Positions 1 through 6,563 of a stretch of DNA of 22,010 bases are shown here, piece after piece (positions within the stretch are counted from its first letter, which is position 1; each line of letters starts with the position of its first letter). Origin of the DNA: Brachyspira catarrhinii (lineage in GTDB: Bacteria > Spirochaetota > Brachyspiria > Brachyspirales > Brachyspiraceae); the NCBI RefSeq assembly GCF_005518285.1, contig NZ_SJDU01000001.1, positions 1-22,010 of the forward strand, in the 5' to 3' direction. Position numbers and translations under genes: made by a program. The notes below the pieces were generated by a model. The model was given only the letters and a program-made list of their open reading frames with translations. It was not told where the DNA came from and searched no databases.

Positions 1-44
1 GCGAGTAATAAAGGAGTCTCTCGCGAGTAATAAAGGAGTCTCTC
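1..44. repeat. Perfect 22-bp tandem duplication at the window edge
   Basis: Bases 1-22 and 23-44 are identical (gcgagtaataaaggagtctc plus tc). The copies lie inside the ankyrin-repeat gene. The unit is not a multiple of three, so the second copy read by the gene is in a different frame from the first, which encodes the canonical 'ETPLLLA' ankyrin segment. Ankyrin units are normally about 99 bp, so a 22-bp unit is not a natural repeat period. The position at the very edge suggests either a contig-end assembly artefact or a genuine slippage duplication. Confidence 0.8.
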
Positions 45-366
45 CATCCGCATACCATTTTTTACCGCTATTTTCAAGTATTGTATCTTTTGGCAAAACG
101 GGATTAATATTTATCCTTCTATGCGAAAGTAATTCTTTAACTATTTCTATTTTATTGGCTTGCACCGCTTTATGCAATGCGCTCCAATTAGAATTATCCG
201 TTATATTAACATCGATTCCCGCTCTTATCATTCCTCGAACTTTATTAATATCGCCATTTTCTATTGATAAAAAAAATTCCGATGTATTATTATTTTGAGA
301 ATATAAGTTGAATGAAATTAGAAATAGAATAATTAAAATTCTTTTTATCTTTTTTGCCCTTTCCAT
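1..366 (-). CDS. Secreted ankyrin-repeat protein, N-terminal part (cut by left edge)
   Basis: The reading frame starts at ATG 366 and stays open to base 1, giving 122 residues of a protein that continues outside the window. Residues about 6-20 (IKRILIILFLISFNLYSQ) form a signal peptide with a short K/R-rich start, so the product is probably exported. Ankyrin-type helices follow: 'SIENGDINKVRGMIRAGIDVN', a 'SALHKAVQANKIEIVKELL' helix pair and the start of another repeat, 'GETPLLLA'. Ankyrin repeats mediate protein-protein contacts; no partner can be named here. A weak ribosome site (AGGAAAG, 6 nt before the ATG) overlaps the stop codon of the small membrane-protein gene upstream. Both genes are probably co-transcribed. 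The last 22 bases repeat the preceding 22 and shift the frame, so the final eight or so residues are doubtful. The ankyrin call is fairly sure; the function is unknown. Confidence 0.72.
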   Translation of the reverse strand, partial: MERAKKIKRILIILFLISFNLYSQNNNTSEFFLSIENGDINKVRGMIRAGIDVNITDNSNWSALHKAVQANKIEIVKELLSHRRININPVLPKDTILENSGKKWYADGETPLLLARDSFITR

Positions 367-377
367 AAACAACTTTC

Positions 378-488
378 CTAATCTTTATTTTTATTATTTC
401 TATTATTAACTATTCTGCTTATAATTGCGTATATGCAAAGAAGTATAAAACCAGCTATTAGCAATATATTTATAAGAGAAAGTTTCAT
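378..488 (-). CDS. 36-residue single-pass membrane protein
   Basis: ATG at 488 opens a 36-codon frame ending in TAG at 378-380. The product is MKLSLINILLIAGFILLCIY followed by AIISRIVNNRNNKNKD: one hydrophobic helix of about 21 residues and a short basic, asparagine-rich tail, expected to lie inside by the positive-inside rule. A good ribosome site (GGAG, 6 nt before ATG) precedes it. The stop codon is 11 nt upstream of the ankyrin-protein start, and the ribosome site of that gene overlaps the stop, which points to one operon. An AT-rich stretch with TATAAT-like hexamers lies upstream (about 505-530) but no clear -35 could be fixed. Function is unknown. The combination of ribosome site, TM helix and tight spacing makes a real gene likely. 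Confidence 0.6.
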   Translation of the reverse strand: MKLSLINILLIAGFILLCIYAIISRIVNNRNNKNKD

Positions 489-579
489 TTTTATCTCCGA
501 ATGTTTTTAATTCATAAATTATAATATATCATAATTAAATTAATTTCAATTTTACAATTTTATAAATATTTATTTAAAA

Positions 580-617
580 TAAAAAATTGGGAAATAAAAA
601 TAATTTACTTCCCAATT
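580..617 (-). terminator. Intrinsic terminator of the flaA unit
   Basis: On the minus strand a 9-bp stem (AATTGGGAA, 609-617, pairing with TTCCCAATT, 585-593) encloses a 15-nt AT loop and is followed by a T-rich run (TTTTTTATTTT). It lies 28 nt past the stop codon of the second flaA gene, as expected for a rho-independent terminator of that unit. Confidence 0.75.
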
Positions 618-644
618 CAAAATCTGCTTATTTATTTTTGATTT

Positions 645-1331
645 TTACCAAGTATCAAGCGGGTCGTCTTCTTCTCTGTAAGTTTCCAAATACATATCGG
701 TTTTAGCCACTAAATTATCAAAATAGACATAGTATTTGCCGTAAGAATCTCGAGGGTCAACTTTAATGAATATACCCATAAAGCTGATTCCTTGTTCTGT
801 TTGTCCTCTAAAATCTTCTTGTTTAACATTAGCGGGAACTTGAACCGTTACATTTTTCCAACCCATAAAGTTAAGAGAAACATTACCTATGGATTGAGGT
901 TTTCCGTTTATATCGTAAATATAGAAGCTCATACTATTATTATGATTTCTTCCCGCAACCCAAACGCTTATCTCTTTGGTATAACCCGGTATTTTTACGG
1001 GTCTTGGAGGCGTAACGGAGAACCAAGGATAACCAGTTTTGAAATACTCAACTTTAACTCCAAGTATATATCTGTTTTCTTCCTCTCCTTCCGCAACCAC
1101 ATCTGCAGGTCCGCCTTCTCTACGAATAATATTTACTAATCCGTAATCTCGAGGCATAGCTCCTTGCCAAGTATTCGCAAACTCGAAATTATCTATAATA
1201 AAATTCGTAATAGATTCGGTAACAAAATTATTACCGCCTTCTTCTTCAGTTTGTTCAGCTGCATCTTGAGCAAATAACAAGAATGCAACGGTTAAAATTA
1301 ACATTGTTATTAATATACTTAATCTTTTCAT
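645..1331 (-). CDS. flaA: FlaA-family flagellar filament outer layer (sheath) protein, 228 aa
   Basis: FlaA proteins coat the FlaB core of spirochaete periplasmic flagella and affect filament stiffness and helicity. Residues 1-21 (MKRLSILITMLILTVAFLLFA) form a signal peptide, with likely cleavage before QD; this matches export to the periplasm, where the filament lies. An acidic linker follows, then the beta-rich FlaA domain. Recognisable pieces are 'ISVWVAGRNHNNSMSFYIYD' (about 121-140), 'LNFMGWKNVTVQVPANV' and 'YYVYFDNLVAKTD' near the C-terminus. It is shorter than the usual 240-350 residues of FlaA1 proteins and looks more like FlaA2-type members. It sits 28 nt after a second FlaA gene with its own ribosome site (GGAG, 10 nt before ATG) and ends in a terminator, so the two form one transcript. 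The family is clear; which FlaA paralogue this is, is inference. Confidence 0.85.
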   Translation of the reverse strand: MKRLSILITMLILTVAFLLFAQDAAEQTEEEGGNNFVTESITNFIIDNFEFANTWQGAMPRDYGLVNIIRREGGPADVVAEGEEENRYILGVKVEYFKTGYPWFSVTPPRPVKIPGYTKEISVWVAGRNHNNSMSFYIYDINGKPQSIGNVSLNFMGWKNVTVQVPANVKQEDFRGQTEQGISFMGIFIKVDPRDSYGKYYVYFDNLVAKTDMYLETYREEDDPLDTW

Positions 1332-1359
1332 CTTTTATTTTCTCCTTTACATTAACTTA

Positions 1360-2172
1360 TTATTGCTCTTCCGTATTTTCTTCTTCGCCTTCATCTTCGC
1401 CGACTACTCTAGCGCCGCCTTCCGTATATTGTTCCGAAGAACTTCCGCCAACTTCTTGTCCAAGAGTAGTTTCGATATCCGAACCGTCATAAGCTTCTCT
1501 AAATGTGTCGGTAACCGTTTGGAAATAATCCAACAATACCACAAAATTATCCGCTCTTTCTTCAGGCGAAGCCCAGAAACGGAAATTCAAGAATCTCAAA
1601 CCTTTAGCTCTCGGAACATAAGGTTCTTCTTGAGGAATGAAAGACGGAACAGCCGTGCTTAAATTCTTCCAGCCGATATACTTCAAAGAACCTAAAGGCA
1701 AAGTATAGGTATAGCCGTTATAATCAGCGAATAGCATTTCTATCGTATAATTATAATTTCCTCCCCACACCCATACATCGAAAGTTTGAGCTTTACCAGG
1801 TATAATCTTTTGAACGGTAGGAACTAAATCAAAAAAGTTATAAGACCTTCTGAAAAACGAAACGCTTACCGATAACGAATTCGTGGAATTATACCCCTGA
1901 TTACCCATACCGAACGGTTTTGTCGCAAATAATCTCATATTCGGATATTTCATTACGACACCGTTTTCATTTGTTCTTTCGCCCGTAAATAAGAATCTAC
2001 TTGCATTCGATATTGGCTGCCATTCGTCCAATGTTTCAAAGTTGTAGAGCAATCTCGTTTCCATATAGATACTCGGACTTTGTCCATAAACAATAAACGA
2101 ACTTATGCTTATGAATAAACAAGCGATTACGAGGCAGCGAGAATTTTCTCGCATACTTCTATAAAATTTCAT
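1360..2172 (-). CDS. flaA: FlaA-family flagellar filament outer layer (sheath) protein, 270 aa
   Basis: This is the first gene of the flaA pair and a typical FlaA sheath protein. Residues about 13-30 (CLVIACLFISISSFIVYG) are a signal peptide, with mature protein from about QSPS. The core has the family's hallmark order: 'FDVWVWGGNYNYTIEMLFAD' (about 131-150), 'YTLPLGSLKYIGWKNL', 'SFIPQEEPYVPRAKGLRFLN', then 'VVLLDYFQTVTDTFREAYDG'. The C-terminal tail of about 30 residues is strongly acidic (EDEGEEENTEEQ). A strong ribosome site (AAGGAG, 8 nt before the ATG) supports this start over the internal Met7. A sigma-70-type promoter lies about 50 nt upstream of the likely leader. The product would be secreted to the periplasm and assemble on the FlaB filament with its neighbour. 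The family call is firm; assignment to a numbered paralogue is not attempted. Confidence 0.88.
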   Translation of the reverse strand: MKFYRSMRENSRCLVIACLFISISSFIVYGQSPSIYMETRLLYNFETLDEWQPISNASRFLFTGERTNENGVVMKYPNMRLFATKPFGMGNQGYNSTNSLSVSVSFFRRSYNFFDLVPTVQKIIPGKAQTFDVWVWGGNYNYTIEMLFADYNGYTYTLPLGSLKYIGWKNLSTAVPSFIPQEEPYVPRAKGLRFLNFRFWASPEERADNFVVLLDYFQTVTDTFREAYDGSDIETTLGQEVGGSSSEQYTEGGARVVGEDEGEEENTEEQ

Positions 2173-2228
2173 AGCGCACTCTCCTTATATATTTATAGCT
2201 AATCAATTATATACAATAACTTGAAATA

Positions 2229-2256
2229 ATTATATTATAATAATAAAAATTGTCAA
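2229..2256 (-). promoter_or_regulatory. Sigma-70-type promoter for the flaA pair
   Basis: On the minus strand a perfect TTGACA (2251-2256) and a perfect TATAAT (2229-2234) are separated by 16 nt. Transcription would start near 2222 and give a leader of about 50 nt before the flaA ATG at 2172. Using housekeeping-type hexamers for a sheath gene agrees with spirochaete FlaA genes generally being sigma-70 dependent (known for the group; inferred here). Confidence 0.65.
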
Positions 2257-2309
2257 CTATAAAATATAAATTATTATAATAAAATTTTGTATAAAAATTT
2301 ATAATTTAA

Positions 2310-2987
2310 TTATATATGACCCATTATGGGCAATCCTATCATATAAAAGAAAATAATATTTGTCAATACTCCTATAATAGTCCCAAATACTATTCCGCAA
2401 ACCACATCCAAAGGATAATGAAGTCCTACATAAACTCTGCTAAAAGCTATTAAAGAAGCTATAGTATAAAATAAAATCGCAGAACCCAAACCGTAACTTC
2501 CGACAGAAAACGAAAGCGCAAAACCGACCATAGTATGTCCAGAAGGAAAAGAATGTTTATCGGGAGGATACATTATGGGAATTTTATCATGCTTTTTATA
2601 AGGACGCATTCTGCTGAAAAAATTTTTTATATACAAAAAAACGAATATACAAATAAAAGCGGCGGTAATCGCTCTTGCAAAATATAAAATGGCGTATTTT
2701 ATTCTAAACATATAAATTGAAAAATATAAAAAAGCCCAAACATATCCGTCTCCGAGTCTGCTCATAAGTTTCATAAAATTTTTGAAATAACCTTTTCTAT
2801 TGTCTTTAAAAATTTTTAAAAATAATTTATCGTCTATTTGACTCATAATTTTAACGACTTTTAAATTATTGATATAATTCATTCTTTTGTCTCTTCTCTT
2901 TCTTTTAAGAAGTTTTTTTAATCTTTTTTTTCTTCGCTTTTTATTTTCAATATTATATTCGTTATATTCCATAATAATAAATTGCAT
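2310..2987 (-). CDS. PAP2-family membrane phosphatase
   Basis: This is a phosphatidic-acid phosphatase type 2 enzyme, a family that dephosphorylates lipid phosphates such as phosphatidate, phosphatidylglycerophosphate or undecaprenyl diphosphate at the membrane. All three catalytic motifs are present: KxxxxxxRP at 121-129 (KNFFSRMRP), PSGH at 148-151, and SRxxxxxHxxxD at 183-194 (SRVYVGLHYPLD), with His190 as the expected nucleophile. Several hydrophobic helices surround them. The first 36 residues are extremely rich in Lys/Arg, which is odd. No ribosome site precedes the ATG at 2987; internal Met6, Met36 or Met48 could be the true start, and the basic stretch might then be untranslated. Whether it makes carrier lipid available for cell-wall synthesis or acts in phospholipid metabolism cannot be told from sequence. 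Confidence 0.85.
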   Translation of the reverse strand: MQFIIMEYNEYNIENKKRRKKRLKKLLKRKRRDKRMNYINNLKVVKIMSQIDDKLFLKIFKDNRKGYFKNFMKLMSRLGDGYVWAFLYFSIYMFRIKYAILYFARAITAAFICIFVFLYIKNFFSRMRPYKKHDKIPIMYPPDKHSFPSGHTMVGFALSFSVGSYGLGSAILFYTIASLIAFSRVYVGLHYPLDVVCGIVFGTIIGVLTNIIFFYMIGLPIMGHI

Positions 2988-3074
2988 TAATTTTATTTAA
3001 TTGAATTTAATTAAAAGGTTAACATTAAAAAAAAATAAATCAACCGTTTTTTAAAAAAACGAAAATCATAAAAA

Positions 3075-3512
3075 TTAATTTATGTTTCTTTTATTTACGA
3101 TTAACCCATAACCGCTTATTTCAATCTCGGTTTGATTATTTAGAATGATGAAAAAATTTTTATCTCTTCTTTCGATATAATTTATTTTTGAATTTGGATA
3201 TTCTTTGTCTATAGTATTAACCATATTTTTATGAATGCAGCTTCTTGGAATAGTGGAATTCGTCTCGTTTGCTCTAACGCTTTTCCATAATCCCGTTTCA
3301 TAAAATATAAAATTGAATCCCGATTTTATTCTTACTTCGTATCCTTCGCCATTTTTGTATAAACTCACGGTTTCAATAGAATCTCCTGGAAAATTTATAT
3401 TTATAAAATTCTTCGCTCTCAACGGCAGAGAATTTTCCGTTATATTTTGCGAATAAACTATTTGCAAACAGATTAAAAAATTGGCTAAAATAAAAATTAA
3501 TACTTTTTTCAT
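3075..3512 (-). CDS. Secreted PepSY-like (BLIP-like) protein, 145 aa
   Basis: The protein starts with a signal peptide (MKKVLIFILANFLICLQIVYS) and then has two similar half-domains, each shaped as 'P..A..FI...FP...I..V....(G)YEV....G..I.F...G.WKS'. This is the PepSY-like / putative beta-lactamase-inhibitor-like family found in secreted or periplasmic proteins of gut bacteria. The first half is 'LPLRAKNFININFPGDSIET' to 'FNFIFYETGLWKSV'; the second is 'MVNTIDKEYPNSKINYIERR' to 'NNQTEIEISGYGLIV'. A ribosome site (AAAGGA, 8 nt before ATG) supports the start. It is a paralogue of the next gene upstream in the same direction. The molecular role of the family is not established; an inhibitor or binding function is only suggested by fold. 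Confidence 0.7.
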   Translation of the reverse strand: MKKVLIFILANFLICLQIVYSQNITENSLPLRAKNFININFPGDSIETVSLYKNGEGYEVRIKSGFNFIFYETGLWKSVRANETNSTIPRSCIHKNMVNTIDKEYPNSKINYIERRDKNFFIILNNQTEIEISGYGLIVNKRNIN

Positions 3513-3650
3513 TAAATAAATCCTTTAAAATAAATATTATAAAAAATAAAAATTCAAATCTATTATTAATATTCGTATTTTATGAGAGTTATTTTATTAT
3601 TTTTTAGTTAGTAAGTTGCGTATTAAAATTTATAAATTGTAAACCAAATC

Positions 3651-3716
3651 CAGCGGGAACGAGCTAACAGCGTGGCAATCCGCACATAATATATAATACT
3701 TCGCAATGACAATGCG
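3651..3716. repeat. Remnant of a dispersed GC-richer palindromic repeat
   Basis: Within an otherwise AT-rich gap between the two PepSY-like genes lies a stretch much richer in GC, holding 'cgtggcaatccgca' (3671-3684) and, some 15 nt later, 'acttcgcaatgacaatgcg' (3698-3716). These match the two arms of a short palindromic repeat seen in many unrelated bacterial genomes (arms of the form CATTGCGAAG...GTGGCAATC). Here the arms are diverged and out of perfect register, so it looks decayed. Identification rests on pattern memory, not on a search. Confidence 0.4.
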
Positions 3717-3733
3717 TTATTTTTATAAAAAAT

Positions 3734-4165
3734 TTAATCGTCCATTTTTTGTCCGATAAGTTGTCCGCTACTTGATATAAATAATTCCGTCATATTATTT
3801 AATTTTATTTTGTAATTGCCAAATTCTTTTTCCACATCCGTAATTAACGCTTGAGGATAAGAATTTTTTACGGTGTTTTGAACGGCATTAGGCAAAACGG
3901 TTGGCGGAATTGGAGTATAATCGCTGTCTATACTTTCCCATTCGCCGTTGGGCAAAAATTTTATTTCGATGCCGTTATTTAATTTCGCTTTGAATTTTCC
4001 ATCGTCTCCTTCCACTTTGAATATTTGAGCGTTTGGAAAAGTATTTTGTATAAAACTTCGAGCCGATTGAGGTAAAGCCGAAACTGGAACTACCATATCC
4101 GCAAACAAAACCGAAGCGAATAATAAAGCGATTGATAAGATAAATATTTTTCTTAATTTTATCAT
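3734..4165 (-). CDS. Secreted PepSY-like (BLIP-like) protein, 143 aa
   Basis: This is a paralogue of the 145-residue neighbour. A signal peptide (about residues 1-22, ending LLFASVLFA) is followed by two repeats. The first runs from 'LPQSARSFIQNTFPNAQIFK' to 'LNNGIEIKFLPNGEWESI'; the second from 'LPNAVQNTVKNSYPQALITD' to 'LNNMTELFISSSGQLIG'. This internal duplication is the signature of the PepSY-like family. A strong ribosome site (AAGGAG, 8 nt before ATG) fixes the start at 4165. The 221-bp gap to the next gene contains a repeat remnant, so co-transcription of the pair is uncertain. Export to the periplasm or surface is likely; biochemical function is unknown. Confidence 0.75.
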   Translation of the reverse strand: MIKLRKIFILSIALLFASVLFADMVVPVSALPQSARSFIQNTFPNAQIFKVEGDDGKFKAKLNNGIEIKFLPNGEWESIDSDYTPIPPTVLPNAVQNTVKNSYPQALITDVEKEFGNYKIKLNNMTELFISSSGQLIGQKMDD

Positions 4166-4244
4166 TTTATAATCTCCTTGATTTTAATTTTTTATTTCAT
4201 TATATATAAAAACAAGTATTTTGGCAATATATAAATTGTTTTTA

Positions 4245-5087
4245 TTAATTAAAATCATAATACAAACTATATCTATCAACCAAATATTTCTCCCCATAAA
4301 ATACCAAAGCTATATAATATTTTTCACCGCTTTTGAAATCGGTTGATAATTTATTTTTCGTTTTCTTAATATAATTATAATCTTTATCGAATAAAATTAT
4401 ATCGATATCTTTTTTGTATTCTAAAATAATATTTATCGAAGCGTCTATATCGGTTTTATTTTCTATCGAATAAAAATCTATATCTATTATATTTTCGTTT
4501 TTCAAATAAGGTTTAATATTTTCGTCTATGGAAATTTTTGCGTTATAATTTTTAAAAAAATAGCCGTAAATAATTTGTTTCGGATAATCAATCGTATTTG
4601 CGTTTTGAAAATTATCGTTAATTTCCGTTTCGGTTTTATATAAATATTCGTTTTTGAAATTGAAACTTATATTATAATTAAATTCGTTTTTTGATTCTTC
4701 AGAAACCAATTTAAAAAAGAATTTACCCTCTCTTAAAATCAAATCTTTCATTTCAATTTTGCCGTTATAATTTAAAATATCTTTTGAGTCTATTTTGAAT
4801 AAAGTTTTTTCCGCATTTTCGTCCAATATTTCCAAATTTATATTATTACGACTTTCGGCTTTTATAGAAAAATCCATTATAAATCCGTTAGTGGGGCTTA
4901 TATTATAATAATCAATATCTTCAGAGCTTAATTTCGCTTTTATTAAAATATCTGAATCTACAAATTGAGCGTATTCGGGATTGTCGTTCGGTTCTATTTC
5001 TTTTCTTTCGATTGTATTATTTTTATTGCATGAAAAAATTATTAATAAGAATATAATCGTTTTTTTAAATCGTTTTTTAAAATGCAT
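4245..5087 (-). CDS. Lipoprotein with two PPC-like domains
   Basis: The N-terminus is basic, then hydrophobic, ending in a lipobox-like IIFSC with Cys20, so a lipid-anchored product is likely. Two halves each start with the 'E.NDN...A' signature of bacterial pre-peptidase C-terminal (PPC) domains: 'EIEPNDNPEYAQFVD' (about 31-44) and 'ETEINDNFQNANTID' (about 153-167). Each half then has a 'DIDYYNI' / 'DIDFYSI' strand as in PPC folds. PPC domains are beta-sandwich modules usually attached to secreted proteases, but no catalytic domain is present in these 280 residues. It is the last gene of a five-gene run, 13 nt after pncB, with only a weak ribosome site. Function is unknown; a surface or periplasmic binding role is a guess. 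Confidence 0.6.
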   Translation of the reverse strand: MHFKKRFKKTIIFLLIIFSCNKNNTIERKEIEPNDNPEYAQFVDSDILIKAKLSSEDIDYYNISPTNGFIMDFSIKAESRNNINLEILDENAEKTLFKIDSKDILNYNGKIEMKDLILREGKFFFKLVSEESKNEFNYNISFNFKNEYLYKTETEINDNFQNANTIDYPKQIIYGYFFKNYNAKISIDENIKPYLKNENIIDIDFYSIENKTDIDASINIILEYKKDIDIILFDKDYNYIKKTKNKLSTDFKSGEKYYIALVFYGEKYLVDRYSLYYDFN

Positions 5088-5100
5088 AAATATTTTCTTT

Positions 5101-6300
5101 TTATTCTTGAGAGACTATTTTTAAATAATGCAAAAATTCTTTATCTTCGCATATAGTTTTACCTTCATCGTCCGACAATTTTGCGACTGGTTTTCCATTA
5201 ACGCTTTGAAGTTTCATTACTATATTAAGAGGTTTCGCTATAGGTTTAAAATCGTTCATAATAAAAGTGCCTATCCCGAAAGTCACATTAGTTTGATTTT
5301 TAAATTCTTTATATATTTTATATGCCTTATCAAAATCCAAACTGTCGCTGAATAGTAAAGTTTTCGTCATCGGATTTATTCTTAATTTTTTATAATGATT
5401 TATGACTTTATAACCCCATTCTATAGGATTTCCAGAATCATGCCTTATTCCATCGTAGAGTTTTGCAAAATATAAATCGAAATCTTTTAAGAATTTATCC
5501 GTTCCCAAAGTGTCCGACAAAGCTATTCCCAAATCTCCCCTATATTCATTAACCCAAGATTGAAGCATGAATTTCTGGCTTTCGGCAAGTCGCACTTTAT
5601 CCAAAGCCTGCCCGACTTGATAATATTCATGGGCGTTCGTTCCAACGGCAAGTATATCGTATTTTTTTGCAAAATAAACATTGCTTGTGCCGACAAAACA
5701 TGACGGCGGAATTTTTTTCTTCAAAATATTTATAACTTTATCCTGCCATTTGAAAGAAAATCTTCTTCTCGTGCCGAACTCGGAAAATTTAAATCCGTTA
5801 TTTTCTTTATGCATTGGAATTAGTTTATTCTCAATTTTTTCAAGCAAATTTTTTTCGCCCTGTTTATAAACCGAATCTTTTTTATTTTTTTTTATTACCG
5901 AATAATGATAATATATTTCGCTTATCATAGACAAAACGGGAATTTCCCATAATATCGTTTGATACCAAGGTCCTTCGATTTCAACGGTAAGTTTATTATT
6001 GTCGAATAACGCTTTTATATGCTCTTCCAAAGGCTTATATAACTTTAGGAATTCTATATAATCTCTTTTTATGAATCGTAAAGAAGCCAAATAATCGAGT
6101 TCTTCTTTATTAAAATGAATATTGCAAAAATTTTTTATCTGTTTCAAAAATTCCTCATGCATTTCGTAAGTCCAATTCAAAATATTTCTGCTTTTGAAAA
6201 CATAGCGAACCCATACATTTGAAAATTGCCTTAAAGCGCATTGTTGCATAGTAAATTTATATAAATCTGTATCGAGTAAACTAATTATTATAGGTTTCAT
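5101..6300 (-). CDS. pncB: Nicotinate phosphoribosyltransferase
   Basis: The enzyme joins nicotinate and PRPP to form nicotinate mononucleotide, using ATP, the first step of the NAD salvage route from nicotinate. It is cytoplasmic. The 399-residue length is normal for the family. Landmarks are 'LLDTDLYKFTMQQ' at the N-terminus (8-20), 'EFGTRRRFS' (174-182), 'GTNAHE' (220-225), where His224 should be the autophosphorylated histidine, 'LYDGIRHDSGNP' (281-292) and 'FGIGTF' (341-346). A ribosome site (AAGGA, 8 nt before ATG) supports the start. It lies 12 nt after the AtpZ-like gene and 13 nt before a lipoprotein gene, so it probably belongs to the amidase-led operon, although nothing in those neighbours relates to NAD. 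Confidence 0.95.
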   Translation of the reverse strand: MKPIIISLLDTDLYKFTMQQCALRQFSNVWVRYVFKSRNILNWTYEMHEEFLKQIKNFCNIHFNKEELDYLASLRFIKRDYIEFLKLYKPLEEHIKALFDNNKLTVEIEGPWYQTILWEIPVLSMISEIYYHYSVIKKNKKDSVYKQGEKNLLEKIENKLIPMHKENNGFKFSEFGTRRRFSFKWQDKVINILKKKIPPSCFVGTSNVYFAKKYDILAVGTNAHEYYQVGQALDKVRLAESQKFMLQSWVNEYRGDLGIALSDTLGTDKFLKDFDLYFAKLYDGIRHDSGNPIEWGYKVINHYKKLRINPMTKTLLFSDSLDFDKAYKIYKEFKNQTNVTFGIGTFIMNDFKPIAKPLNIVMKLQSVNGKPVAKLSDDEGKTICEDKEFLHYLKIVSQE

Positions 6301-6312
6301 AATAAAAATCCT

Positions 6313-6531
6313 TCAATTTTTATCATTCTTACTTATGATTTTTGAGATTTTATAAAGTCTGTAAATTCCCGAAATGAATCCGAAAAATATTCCGACTATA
6401 AGAAATAACGGAGCGCTTCCCAATTTTTTATCGACATAATAACCTACCAAACCGAGTCCCAATATCATACTTGCAAATTCAATTCCGAGCGATGCGTATT
6501 TTATGCCGTTTTTTAAATCTTTATTATCCAT
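6313..6531 (-). CDS. AtpZ/AtpI-family small membrane protein
   Basis: This 72-residue protein has two membrane helices (about 12-32 and 41-58) joined by 'YYVDKKLGSAP', a pattern of the AtpZ/AtpI (ATPase gene 1) family. Such proteins are usually encoded at the head of F-type ATP synthase operons and are implicated in c-ring assembly or Mg2+/Ca2+ transport. Here no atp genes are nearby: it lies between the LytM-like gene (32 nt upstream) and pncB (12 nt downstream). The ribosome site is weak. The family assignment rests on the helix-hairpin layout and the VGYYVDKKLG-type loop and is likely; the role at this locus is open. Confidence 0.72.
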   Translation of the reverse strand: MDNKDLKNGIKYASLGIEFASMILGLGLVGYYVDKKLGSAPLFLIVGIFFGFISGIYRLYKISKIISKNDKN

Positions 6532-6563
6532 AATTTTTTATTCTTAAATATTTGTTAATTTAT

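Noticed and set aside
792..1662. Several plus-strand open frames opposite the two flaA genes
   Set aside because: Low-complexity Phe/Ser/Arg-rich products typical of shadows; the minus-strand frames have signal peptides, FlaA motifs and ribosome sites.
3044..3062. CGTTTTTT/AAAAAACG palindrome as a terminator for the 145-residue PepSY-like gene
   Set aside because: The arms meet almost without a loop and are nearly all A-T, so a stable RNA hairpin is doubtful.
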